Source: Bacteroidales bacterium
Lineage (GTDB): Bacteria > Bacteroidota > Bacteroidia > Bacteroidales > Muribaculaceae
Length of the DNA: 64,000 bases
Reading direction: 5' to 3'
Assembly (NCBI GenBank): GCA_003150235.1
Contig: QAMW01000008.1
Coordinates: 45,714 to 109,713, forward strand
The notes below the pieces were generated by a model. The model was not told the DNA's origin. It saw nothing but the letters and a program-made list of their open reading frames with translations, and did no database searches. The position numbers were made by a program, and so were the translations under genes. Below are positions 9,322 through 17,039 of the stretch, piece after piece (positions within the stretch are counted from its first letter, which is position 1; each line of letters opens with the position of its first letter).

Positions 9322-9840
9322 ATGCTTAGTCCAAAAGTACAAGACGCTCTGAACGAGCAAGTCAATGCCGAGTTCTGGTCGGCTTATCTTTACCTGTCTA
9401 TGGCTTGTAATTTTGAAGCCGATGGAAAGCCCGGAATCGCCAACTGGTTCCGCATCCAGTTTCAGGAAGAGCAGGCTCACGCCCAGATTTTCATGAACTA
9501 TATACACGCCCGCGGAGGCAAGGTCGTGCTGAAACCGATTGCAGAAGTTCCCGTAAACTGGGAAAAACCGCTTGACGCTTTCATCGACACACTCGCCCAC
9601 GAACAGAAAGTTACCGCACTCATCAACAACATCTACTCCATCGCCGAAGCAGAAAAAGACTATCCTACCTGCGACCGACTCAACTGGTTTGTCAACGAAC
9701 AGGTAGAAGAAGAAGAAAGCGCACAGGAACTGATTGACAAATTCCGCATGATCGGCGATAACGGTATGGGTCTCTACATGCTCGACCAGGAGCTTGCGAC
9801 ACGCGTTTACAACGTGCCGTCGCCCCTCGCCGCTAAATAA
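9322..9840 (+). CDS. ftnA: Ferritin (iron storage)
   Basis: This 172-residue protein is a non-haem bacterial ferritin that oxidises Fe(II) and stores the mineral inside a 24-subunit shell in the cytoplasm. The four-helix bundle carries the ferroxidase ligands in their usual context: Glu in 'NAEFWSAYLYL', Glu and His in 'EEQAHAQIF', and Glu residues in 'NEQVEEEESAQ'. Length fits the family (165-175). The start ATG follows an A-rich leader typical of this group. It appears monocistronic, with a terminator before it and a non-coding repeat element after it. No Fur-type box was recognised upstream. Confidence 0.96.
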   Translation: MLSPKVQDALNEQVNAEFWSAYLYLSMACNFEADGKPGIANWFRIQFQEEQAHAQIFMNYIHARGGKVVLKPIAEVPVNWEKPLDAFIDTLAHEQKVTALINNIYSIAEAEKDYPTCDRLNWFVNEQVEEEESAQELIDKFRMIGDNGMGLYMLDQELATRVYNVPSPLAAK

Positions 9841-9889
9841 TTCCAATCTGTCGTGACGCTGGCTTGACAATCAGCCTCGAAGCAGTGGC

Positions 9890-10196
9890 GAGTGGAAGCT
9901 CAAAGTCACTAACGACTTAAGGATTTTGCCCGGAATGGGCAAGATAAAGTTAACCGCGGGTAGCCCCGGAGCGGGCACCCGTGGAAAGCGATACCACCAC
10001 AACAACGCAACCCTGAAACGGGTTGCATAAATATTTGCTGATAAAGCGACTATGCAACCCACTCCGGGGTTGAGTCAAGTAGAGAGCCGCATGCGCCACG
10101 GGTATGCCTCCGGCATTACCCGCGGTAAACGAGATGAATCCCCTTCCAGGGATTTATGGCTCGGGCGCTTAAGTTAGTAACATTGAGTGGAAGCTC
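9890..10196 (+). repeat. Intergenic structured repeat, family A, copy 1
   Basis: The 437-base gap between ferritin and RNase G is mostly filled by this element of about 307 bases, which recurs at 48982-49289 and, inverted, at 53526-53816. It is bounded by GAGTGGAAGCTC on both sides and contains an ordered run of small palindromes: TTGCCCGGAATGGGCAAG, a CCGCGGGT...ACCCGTGG module, GCAACCCTGAAACGGGTTGC, GCAACCCACTCCGGGGTTG, a second CACGGGT...ACCCGCGG module, and an ATCCCCTTCCAGGGAT module. The second half is roughly the reverse complement of the first, so the element is a quasi-palindrome. Short open frames across it are not conserved between copies and I treat it as non-coding. Confidence 0.85.
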
Positions 10197-10277
10197 GCAC
10201 GATACACAGGAACATTAATAAGGGGTTGTGTCATTTCCGGCACAACCCCTTTTATTTTAGCGATAAGGGGCAAGACC

Positions 10278-11900
10278 CTATTCTTCGCTATCTCGATCTT
10301 TGGCTTTGGATTTTGACTTCGACGACGATGATTCCAAATCTTTCTCCTCGGCGAGGTCTATTTCATTTTTGTCGCTGTCGACCACCTTGTACTGAAGATA
10401 GGCGAGCGACTGGTCGGGGGTAATCTTAAACTTTCCGCCAAACTCCATGCGCCATTTCCGGTAAAGCGACAGCAATCCCTTTTTAAGATATGCGTCGACA
10501 AACGGATGGACATACATTATGAAGCCCGTCACTTTAAGATTGTTGATGAGATAATCCAGTTTTTCGTGAAGCGTATCGGTAAACAGCAACGACGGCTGCA
10601 CCTCTCCTTTGCCGAAGCATGAAGGGCATTTCTCGGCAATAACCACGTCGAGTGCAGGGCGCACTCTCTGGCGGGTAATCTGCATAAGCCCGAATTTGCT
10701 TAGTGGCAATATGTTGTGTCGTGCACGGTCATTTGCCATCACCTCTTTCATGTGCTCGTAAAGAGTCTGACGGTGTTCCGCCTTGTTCATGTCGATAAAA
10801 TCAATCACGATTATACCGCCCATGTCACGGAGACGCAACTGCCGGGCTATCTCATCAGCGGCACGGAGATTGACCTCCAGAGCGTTGCTCTCCTGGTCGG
10901 ACGATGCCTTCGAGCGGTTGCCCGAATTGACATCAATCACATGCAGCGCCTCGGTATGCTCGATGATGATGTAAGCCCCTGACTTAAAAGACACCGTCTT
11001 GCCAAACGACGACTTGATCTGACGCGTTATGTTGAAGTGGTCAAATATCGGCTCGTCCTTGGTATAGAGCTTCACGATATCATGACATTCCGGCGCAATC
11101 AGATCGACATATTTGGATATCTGATTATATGTCTCCTCGTCATTGACATAAATGCTTTCAAAAGAAGGACTGAACACATCGCGTAACATGCTCACTATAC
11201 GGCTCTCCTCTTCAAATATGAGCGAGGGCACGGTGGAATGTTGTGCTTTTACGACAGTGTCTTCCCAACACTTGAGCAATGTCTTAAGCTCATGATTCAA
11301 CTCTGCGACACGCTTTCCCTCGGCTGAGGTGCGCACTATCACGCCGAAATTCTTGGGGCGGATACTGTCAACGAGCTGTCGCAGGCGCAGCTTCTCTTCG
11401 GTAGTCTTGATTTTCTGCGACACGGAAATCTTGTCAGAAAAAGGAATCAGGACAAGAAAGCGTCCCGTGAAAGTGATTTCCGTGGTGAGTCGCGGACCCT
11501 TTGTGGAGATAGGTTCCTTGGCTATCTGCACCATCAACGTCATGTCCTTCTCCAGGACATCGGCAATCGTGCCTTGCTTGTTGATGTCGGGCATCAGTTT
11601 CATCTTTGAGAGCGAAGGCACACGTTTGGGGTCATCGAGAGCCTGCTTTACAAACTGGTAATAGGTAGAGAATTGGGAGCCAAGATCCAGGTAATGAAGA
11701 AAAGCGTCTTTCTCGTAGCCTACGTCGACGAAGGCGGCATTAAGCCCGGGCATGAGTTTCTTGACCCGCGCGAGATAAATGTCGCCGACAGCGTAGGAGA
11801 TATTCCGTGACTCTTTCTGAAGAGAAACGAGCCTGGAATCTTCCGCCAAGGCGATTGACACCTCGGTAGGCTGTACATCTACAATGAGTTCACTTTTCAT
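10278..11900 (-). CDS. rng: Ribonuclease E/G family endoribonuclease
   Basis: RNase G/E cleaves single-stranded RNA during rRNA maturation and mRNA decay. The 540-residue protein has an N-terminal S1-type RNA-binding region (about residues 35-125, with 'GLNAAFVDVGYEKDAFLHY') and the catalytic domain. The catalytic aspartates are in 'HVIDVNSG' and 'IVIDFIDMN', and the Zn-link cysteines are in EKCPSCFGKGE near residue 415. The large scaffold of E. coli RNase E is absent; instead there is a short charged tail (SSSKSKSKAKDRDSEE). The gene lies downstream of HU and the small ribosomal-like protein on the same strand. A 27-codon open frame overlaps its start by 4 bases (see separate entry). Confidence 0.95.
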   Translation of the reverse strand: MKSELIVDVQPTEVSIALAEDSRLVSLQKESRNISYAVGDIYLARVKKLMPGLNAAFVDVGYEKDAFLHYLDLGSQFSTYYQFVKQALDDPKRVPSLSKMKLMPDINKQGTIADVLEKDMTLMVQIAKEPISTKGPRLTTEITFTGRFLVLIPFSDKISVSQKIKTTEEKLRLRQLVDSIRPKNFGVIVRTSAEGKRVAELNHELKTLLKCWEDTVVKAQHSTVPSLIFEEESRIVSMLRDVFSPSFESIYVNDEETYNQISKYVDLIAPECHDIVKLYTKDEPIFDHFNITRQIKSSFGKTVSFKSGAYIIIEHTEALHVIDVNSGNRSKASSDQESNALEVNLRAADEIARQLRLRDMGGIIVIDFIDMNKAEHRQTLYEHMKEVMANDRARHNILPLSKFGLMQITRQRVRPALDVVIAEKCPSCFGKGEVQPSLLFTDTLHEKLDYLINNLKVTGFIMYVHPFVDAYLKKGLLSLYRKWRMEFGGKFKITPDQSLAYLQYKVVDSDKNEIDLAEEKDLESSSSKSKSKAKDRDSEE

Positions 11901-11980
11901 TTGGTCTTTTCATTGTCATATACGCAGAGAACAAACTTGACTTCATCGCAGGTGTGCGGATTGGTCACGTCTGTTCTCAT
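11897..11980 (-). CDS. Possible 27-aa upstream ORF coupled to rng
   Basis: An ATG-started open frame of 27 codons (beginning MRTDVTNPHTCDEV, ending NEKTK) stops with a TGA that overlaps the rng ATG in the classic ATGA arrangement. It has no recognised homology. The 4-base overlap suggests translational coupling, possibly a leader peptide controlling RNase G, but such a short frame may also arise by chance. Evidence is positional only. Confidence 0.35.
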   Translation of the reverse strand: MRTDVTNPHTCDEVKFVLCVYDNEKTK

Positions 11981-12035
11981 GTATATGCAAATTCTTGTTT
12001 AAATAGTCATTTCAGAAAATAAACGGTCACCCTGA

Positions 12036-12125
12036 TTATTTCTTCTTATGACGATTTTTTCTTAGGCGTTTTTTGCGCTTGTGAGTGGCCATCTTGTGAC
12101 CTTTTCTTTTCTTTCCGCTTGGCAT
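12036..12125 (-). CDS. 29-aa AURKAIP1/COX24-like (mS38/bS22-type) ribosomal protein
   Basis: A 29-residue protein, MPSGKKRKGHKMATHKRKKR followed by LRKNRHKKK, made almost entirely of Lys, Arg and His. It matches the short Bacteroidetes proteins annotated as AURKAIP1/COX24-domain proteins. The related mitochondrial mS38 and actinobacterial bS22 are small basic ribosomal proteins bound near the decoding region of 16S rRNA, so a structural ribosomal role is likely by analogy. It lies between HU and rng on the same strand. The sequence and setting are seen directly; the ribosome placement is inferred from relatives. Confidence 0.85.
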   Translation of the reverse strand: MPSGKKRKGHKMATHKRKKRLRKNRHKKK

Positions 12126-12189
12126 TGTACGCTAATTTGAAGTTAATATTATTGTTAATTAAAATTGTGTTGTTGTCTGGTGGGGATTA

Positions 12190-12462
12190 TTATTTCACCT
12201 CTTCCATGAACACCTTTGCAGGCTTGAATGCCGGAATCTTATGTTCGGGGATAATGATGGTTGTATTCTTTGAGATGTTGCGGGCGGTCTTCTCTGAACG
12301 GGTCTTAACAATGAAGCTACCAAAGCCACGGAGATATACGTTCTCGCCGTGAGCCAGAGAATCCTTTACAATCTCCATGAACTTCTCGATAGTCTCAAGC
12401 ACATTTACCTTCTCAATACCTGTAGTCTTAGAGATTTCGTTTACGATGTCGGCTTTTGTCAT
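12190..12462 (-). CDS. HU family DNA-binding protein
   Basis: This 90-residue protein is a bacterial HU/IHF-type architectural protein that binds and bends DNA as a dimer in the nucleoid. It shows the helical N-terminal half ('MTKADIVNEISKTTGIEK') and the signature 'GFGSFIVKTRSEKTARN' leading into the beta-arm ('TTIIIPEHKIPAFKPAK'). Length is exactly that of the family. It is followed on the same strand by the tiny mS38/bS22-like gene and rng. Sequence alone does not separate HU from IHF subunits. Confidence 0.96.
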   Translation of the reverse strand: MTKADIVNEISKTTGIEKVNVLETIEKFMEIVKDSLAHGENVYLRGFGSFIVKTRSEKTARNISKNTTIIIPEHKIPAFKPAKVFMEEVK

Positions 12463-13014
12463 TTTCGTTTATTTTTATTATAGTGTAATAATTTTATGAT
12501 TTGCAAGCGTTTAGGCGCATTTAAGCGTTCCAGCCATTTTTGCAAGTGCAAATATCGCACTTTTTTTTCAATTAGTTACAATCTGTCGGTCACTTTTTAA
12601 AATAAAATTCTCAAATCCACACTTTTATCCAATCCATCATCCCCCTTACCACCAATTCACACCGCGCTCCCTCACTCCGGGAAAGCCGGTTGTCCGCAAT
12701 ACATCATCCTTTTCAACTCGGTTTTCAGTCGTCAGAGCGTATCGCGTAGCGGGCGAGCTTCCACTCGCCCCTACAACGGCTTGTGAATCAGGTTATATTG
12801 CGTAGCAGTAGGGGTGCCTGGAAGGGCACCCGCATGGCAACGGAGGTTGTGTTGCCCGCAGGGCATCATCTTTGTTTAGACGTAGCGTTGAGCGAAGCGA
12901 AACCTACGGCTACGCGGTATTTTCGGAGGCTACGCGTTTCCCTGTGACCTTAAGGGCCTTAGAGACCTTAGAGACCTTAGGGACTCTGTCTGACGACAAC
13001 TAGACAACTCCTGA
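12463..13014. repeat. Intergenic gap with a diverged family-B-like structured repeat
   Basis: This 552-base gap between HU and asparaginase holds no convincing gene. The part next to HU is AT-rich leader. From about 12690 to 12925 lie palindromic modules: GGGCGAGCTTCCACTCGCCC at 12757-12776, a GGGTGCC...GGGCACCC hairpin, TTGCCCGCAGGGCATCATC, and GTAGCGTTGAGCGAAGCGAAACCTAC. The last two match modules of the family B repeats at 16594 and 61460 with changes, so this looks like a worn copy. The stretch CTTAGAGACCTTAGAGACCTTAG near 12960-12980 is a short tandem repeat. Confidence 0.6.
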
Positions 13015-14055
13015 TTAGAGGGTCACTTCGCCGCAGAGGGAACATTCGAGATATTTTCTTACCTCAGCAGGGGGGAGTCCGAGACCGAAAAGATACATCA
13101 GTTTGGTTATCGCCGCCTCGGAGGTCATGTCGTGACCGGAAATCACACCGGCAGCAGCAAGGCGGTCGCCTGACAGGTAGCGCTTTGTATGCACACCACC
13201 GTTGACACATTGCGTTATGTTGACGATGACGATGCCACGGTCAACGGCGTCATGTATCGCATCGAGAAACCACAGGTAGGTAGGTGCGTTACCGGCACCG
13301 AATGTCTTCAACACTATACCCTTTATACCGGGGGTTGAAAGTTGGTGACGCAATATCTCCTCCGATATGCCGGGATTGAGGTCAAGAAACATCACATTGG
13401 TGTCCATTGCATAGCGCACCTTCAGCGGACGCTTCATGCCGGCGCGCATCAACGCTTCCTCGTTGAAGTGGATGCCGAGCCCTATCTTGGCAAGCGACGG
13501 ATAGTTGTTGCTCTTGAAGGCATTGAAGTTGTCGGCACTCATCTTTGTAGAGCGGTTGCCGCGCCACAGATAGTTTTCAAAGAGTATCGCCACCTCCTGC
13601 ACCATAGGCTCATCGTTGATATCGGTGGCGGCGGCTATCTGCAACGCCGTGATAAGATTTTCCTCACCGTCGGTACGCACCTCGCCGATGGGGAGCTGCG
13701 ACCCTGTGATTATGACAGGCTTATGCAGATTTTCGAGCATGAACGACAAAGCGGATGCCGTGTACGACATGGTATCGGTGCCATGCAACACGACAAATCC
13801 GTCAAAGCGGTCAAAGTTTTCCTCAATAGCGCGCGCCATCTCCATCCAATACTTCGGATTCATGTCGGAAGAGTCGAGAGGAGGATTGAACTGTATGTTT
13901 TCAATCGTGTAGTCAAGCATCTTGATTTTCGGCACATTGTCGATAAGATGCGTGAAGTCAAATGGCTGAAGCGTGTGAGTCTCCGGATTCTCTATCATAC
14001 CGATGGTACCGCCGGTATAAATGATAAGAATGTGGGGTTTTCGCGCACTTTTCAT
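13015..14055 (-). CDS. ansA: Type I (cytoplasmic) L-asparaginase
   Basis: This 346-residue enzyme hydrolyses L-asparagine to aspartate and ammonia. It has no signal peptide, as expected of the cytoplasmic type I enzyme. Both threonine motifs are present: 'IIYTGGTIGMIE' near residue 14 and 'VLHGTDTMSYTASALSF' near residue 95. The family segment 'KGIVLKTFGAGNAP' is near residue 245. Length fits E. coli AnsA (338). The start lies about 40 bases downstream of the metG stop on the same strand, so cotranscription with metG is possible. Confidence 0.95.
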   Translation of the reverse strand: MKSARKPHILIIYTGGTIGMIENPETHTLQPFDFTHLIDNVPKIKMLDYTIENIQFNPPLDSSDMNPKYWMEMARAIEENFDRFDGFVVLHGTDTMSYTASALSFMLENLHKPVIITGSQLPIGEVRTDGEENLITALQIAAATDINDEPMVQEVAILFENYLWRGNRSTKMSADNFNAFKSNNYPSLAKIGLGIHFNEEALMRAGMKRPLKVRYAMDTNVMFLDLNPGISEEILRHQLSTPGIKGIVLKTFGAGNAPTYLWFLDAIHDAVDRGIVIVNITQCVNGGVHTKRYLSGDRLAAAGVISGHDMTSEAAITKLMYLFGLGLPPAEVRKYLECSLCGEVTL

Positions 14056-14094
14056 TTTATATAGTGTATTTTATGATGTAATCCTGTCGTGAAA

Positions 14095-16137
14095 TCACAT
14101 TACCTGGGCACCCGGGCGCACCGGAGCTGTCGGTCCTATGACAACAAGCGACCCGTCGGGATTTTCGGCAGAAAGAATCATGCCTTCCGAGAGAATGCCA
14201 CGGAGTTTGCGCGGCTCGAAATTGGCGATGAAACACACCTGCTTGCCGACAAGGTCCTCCGGCGCATAGTATTTCGCTATACCTGACACGATGGTACGTT
14301 TCTTCATGCCGTCGTCGATGAGGAAGCGAAGGAGCTTGTCAGCCTTGGGTACTTTCTCACATTCAAGCACGGTGCCTACACGGATGTCACACTTCTTGAA
14401 TGTGTCGAAATCCACATTTTCCGCCTGAGGCGCCACTTTCCAGTTGTCAAGCTGATTCTGACGCTTGATATCCTCAAGACGCTTGATCTGCGCCTCAACC
14501 ACATCATCCTCGATTTTTTCAAAGAGTAGTTCAGGCTCGCCAATCTTAGCGCCGGCAGGCACGAGGTCATTGCATCCGAGCATATCCCATGTGATTTTAT
14601 CGCCACCGAGCATTTTGAGCAATTTTGCCGCCATGAAGGGGAGGAACGGCTCAAACGCGATGGAGAGGTTGGCACAAATCTGTATCGCGACATTGAGTAT
14701 GGTCGCGGCACGGTTCATGTCGGTCTTCGCTACCTTCCACGGTTCGGTCTCCTGTAGGTAACGGTTGCCGAGACGTGCCATGTTCATAGCATCTTTAAGC
14801 GCATCGCGGAAATGGAAATTGTCAAGATTAGCCGACAGTGATTCCTTTATCTCGCCAAGTTCCTTGAACACAAGGGTGTCACACTCGGCATACTCTCCCG
14901 CGGCAGGCAAAACGCCGTCAAAATATTTGTGGGTCAGCACCACGGCACGGTTTACGAAATTACCGAGAATGGCGACAAGCTCGCTGTTGTTACGTGCCTG
15001 GAAATCGCGCCATGTAAAGTCGTTGTCTTTGGTCTCCGGGGCATTGGCGGTGAGCACGTAGCGCAACACATCCTGCTTGCCGGGGAAGTCGCGCAGATAC
15101 TCATGAAGCCATACAGCCCAGTTGCGCGAAGTGGATATCTTGTCACCCTCAAGATTGAGGAATTCGTTAGCCGGCACATTGTCAGGCAACTGGTAATTGT
15201 CGCCGTAAGCCATCAGCATCGAGGGGAACACGATGCAATGGAACACGATATTATCCTTGCCGATGAAATGGATAAGTCGGGTCTCGGGGTCTTTCCACCA
15301 TGTCTCCCAGCTGTCGGGAAGTATCTCCTTGGTGTTGGAGATATAACCGATAGGAGCGTCAAACCATACATAGAGCACCTTCCCCTCTGCACCTTCGACA
15401 GGTACGGGGATACCCCAGTCGAGGTCGCGGCTCACGGCGCGGGGCTGAAGCCCCATGTCGAGCCATGATTTGCACTGACCGTAAACATTACTGCGCCACT
15501 CCTTATGACCGTCAAGTATCCACTTGCGAAGCACAGGCTCCCACTTGTCAAGGGGCAGATACCAGTGCTTAGTCTCTTTCATCACAGGCTTGCTGCCGGT
15601 GATGGCGCTGACCGGGTCGATAAGCTCCTCGGGACTGAGCGACGTGCCACAAGCCTCACATTGGTCTCCGTAAGCACGCTCGTTACCGCAATGAGGGCAT
15701 TTCCCTATTACGTAGCGATCGGCAAGAAACTGCCCCGCCTCCTCGTCGTAAAGCTGCATAGAGGTCTTCTCTATAAACTCGCCTTTTTCATAGAGACGCT
15801 TGAAAAATTCCGAAGCCGTTTCTGAATGAGTAGCCGAGGTAGTGCGTGAATACACGTCAAACGATATGCCAAGTTCCTCGAATGAATCCTTTATGATATT
15901 GTGATAGCGGTCCACGATATCCTGGGGGGTAACCCCTTCGCGGCGCGCCTTTATAGTGATAGGCACTCCATGCTCGTCGCTGCCGCCTATCATCTTTACA
16001 TCTTCGCCACGCAGGCGCAGATAACGTGCGTAGATGTCGGCAGGCACATACACGCCGGCAAGATGACCGATATGTACCGGACCGTTGGCATAAGGGAGAG
16101 CAGTTGTTATAAGAGTGCGTTTAAAGTTCTTTTCCAT
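14095..16137 (-). CDS. metG: Methionyl-tRNA synthetase
   Basis: MetRS charges tRNA-Met in the cytoplasm. The class I motifs are clear: HIGH in 'YANGPVHIGHLAG' and the KMSKS equivalent KISTS in 'GDKISTSRNW'. Zinc-type cysteines occur in 'CPHCGNERAYGDQCEACG'. The last 110 residues are the C-terminal EMAP-like tRNA-binding domain ('FKKCDIRVGTVLECEKVPK'), as in dimeric MetRS. I chose the ATG at 16137 (680 residues, MEKNFKRT) because the HIGH loop then sits near the N-terminus as usual; an in-frame TTG 7 codons upstream is less likely. Confidence 0.96.
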   Translation of the reverse strand: MEKNFKRTLITTALPYANGPVHIGHLAGVYVPADIYARYLRLRGEDVKMIGGSDEHGVPITIKARREGVTPQDIVDRYHNIIKDSFEELGISFDVYSRTTSATHSETASEFFKRLYEKGEFIEKTSMQLYDEEAGQFLADRYVIGKCPHCGNERAYGDQCEACGTSLSPEELIDPVSAITGSKPVMKETKHWYLPLDKWEPVLRKWILDGHKEWRSNVYGQCKSWLDMGLQPRAVSRDLDWGIPVPVEGAEGKVLYVWFDAPIGYISNTKEILPDSWETWWKDPETRLIHFIGKDNIVFHCIVFPSMLMAYGDNYQLPDNVPANEFLNLEGDKISTSRNWAVWLHEYLRDFPGKQDVLRYVLTANAPETKDNDFTWRDFQARNNSELVAILGNFVNRAVVLTHKYFDGVLPAAGEYAECDTLVFKELGEIKESLSANLDNFHFRDALKDAMNMARLGNRYLQETEPWKVAKTDMNRAATILNVAIQICANLSIAFEPFLPFMAAKLLKMLGGDKITWDMLGCNDLVPAGAKIGEPELLFEKIEDDVVEAQIKRLEDIKRQNQLDNWKVAPQAENVDFDTFKKCDIRVGTVLECEKVPKADKLLRFLIDDGMKKRTIVSGIAKYYAPEDLVGKQVCFIANFEPRKLRGILSEGMILSAENPDGSLVVIGPTAPVRPGAQVM

Positions 16138-16172
16138 TTTCAGTTTGTTGGATAACAATTTTATTTTCAGTG

Positions 16173-16180
16173 CAAAATTA
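16173..16180 (-). promoter_or_regulatory. Possible -7 element for metG
   Basis: TAATTTTG on the minus strand matches TAnnTTTG and lies 35 bases upstream of the metG start. No good -33 element was found at the standard distance. Confidence 0.5.
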
Positions 16181-16345
16181 GTTTTTTATTGCGAAATATT
16201 AAAATATCTCCGACTGCTTGTAACCATACTTACACAACGAATCGCCCATCGTTGACGCTTTTTCTTATACTTTTGCCACACAGGGGCGTAAATCGTTGAA
16301 TAATTGCTATCAAACGTCACTATTTTAACATCAAGCAAAAAGATG

Positions 16346-16353
16346 TAAATTTG
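16346..16353 (+). promoter_or_regulatory. Possible -7 element for the DUF4250 gene
   Basis: TAAATTTG matches TAnnTTTG, 14 bases before the start codon. The -33 element is not clear. Confidence 0.5.
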
Positions 16354-16367
16354 CACAAAATTTTATC

Positions 16368-16550
16368 ATGATGAATCAATTACCATCCGACCCCGCCATG
16401 CTGTTCAGCTTCCTGAACATGAAGTTACGTGACAATTACGGCTCCCTCAATGAGCTTTGCGACGACCTTGACATCAAACGTGCCGAGCTCGAGCAGAAAA
16501 TGCTCGAATACGGTTGGGAATACAATCCCTCCGCCAACAAATTCTGGTAA
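16368..16550 (+). CDS. DUF4250 domain protein
   Basis: A 60-residue cytoplasmic protein recognised as DUF4250 from its length and the conserved pattern 'LPSDPAMLFSFLNMKLRDNY', 'LCDDLDI' and the ending 'EYGWEYNPSANKFW'. Function is unknown; the small helical fold with a winged-helix-like ending is suggestive only. The gene has its own -7 element and is divergent from metG. Either of two adjacent ATG codons (16368 or 16371) could be used. Confidence 0.9.
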   Translation: MMNQLPSDPAMLFSFLNMKLRDNYGSLNELCDDLDIKRAELEQKMLEYGWEYNPSANKFW

Positions 16551-16593
16551 CGGGGAAACAGCTACGCGCCCAGCTGAAAGCGACTCGCTTCTT

Positions 16594-16801
16594 TTTCCGT
16601 CAGGGAAAAATCCAAACTTAGCCGGGCGGTTGAGCGTAGCGAAACCCCCGGAAAGGTTGCCCTAAACAAATGTTTCCCTTTAGGGAATCATCAATCGTAC
16701 ACTGAGATGATTCCTGTCGGAAACATCCTCGCTTTACTGACTCCCGTGGGTATCACTACACTCTACCCACGGCTAAAAATTGATTTTTCCCTGCGGGAAA
16801 A
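16594..16801 (+). repeat. Intergenic structured repeat, family B, copy 1
   Basis: About 208 bases that align module by module with 61460-61665 in the same orientation: an outer CAGGGAAAAATCC arm, a TAGCCG..GGTTGAGCGTAGCGAAACC hairpin, ATGTTTCCCTTTAGGGAATCATC, a GATGATTCCTGTCGGAAAC partner, CCCGTGGGT...ACCCACGGCTA, and an outer TTTTCCCTGCGGGAAAA arm. The halves are roughly reverse complements of each other. It occupies much of the 489-base gap between DUF4250 and the Omp28-like gene; no coding function is evident. Confidence 0.8.
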
Positions 16802-16874
16802 CATAATCAATGAAGCATCGAGAAGGCGCGTGACGGCGGCTTTATAGCGACCCTTTGACAAGCTACAAAAAGGC

Positions 16875-16915
16875 AAGAGGTTATAAGGAGGAAAAATCCT
16901 GCCTTATAACCTCTT
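16875..16915. other. Perfect 14-bp hairpin
   Basis: AAGAGGTTATAAGG pairs with CCTTATAACCTCTT around a 13-base loop. It lies in the gap after the family B repeat. No U tract directly follows on either strand, so a terminator role is uncertain. Downstream (16938-17008) is a degenerate low-complexity run of TAAACC/CTTATAA-type words. Confidence 0.6.
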
Positions 16916-17008
16916 ATTCCGTTGGTCATGTAAGCCTATAAAATCTAAAATCTAAATCTAAACTTTAAACCCTAAACCTTAAACTTATAAACTCATAACC
17001 TTATAACC

Positions 17009-17038
17009 TTTCAATTCCGCAGAATTGCGGAATTGAAA
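17009..17038 (-). terminator. Hairpin terminator after the Omp28-like gene
   Basis: TTTCAATTCCGC pairs perfectly with GCGGAATTGAAA around a 6-base loop, immediately after the stop codon of the minus-strand gene at 17040. The U tract is weak. Confidence 0.65.
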
Positions 17039-17039
17039 T

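Noticed and set aside
9871..10062. 63-codon minus-strand open frame between ferritin and rng
   Set aside because: It lies within repeat family A; the corresponding frames in the other two copies are not conserved, and its codons are those of hairpin arms.
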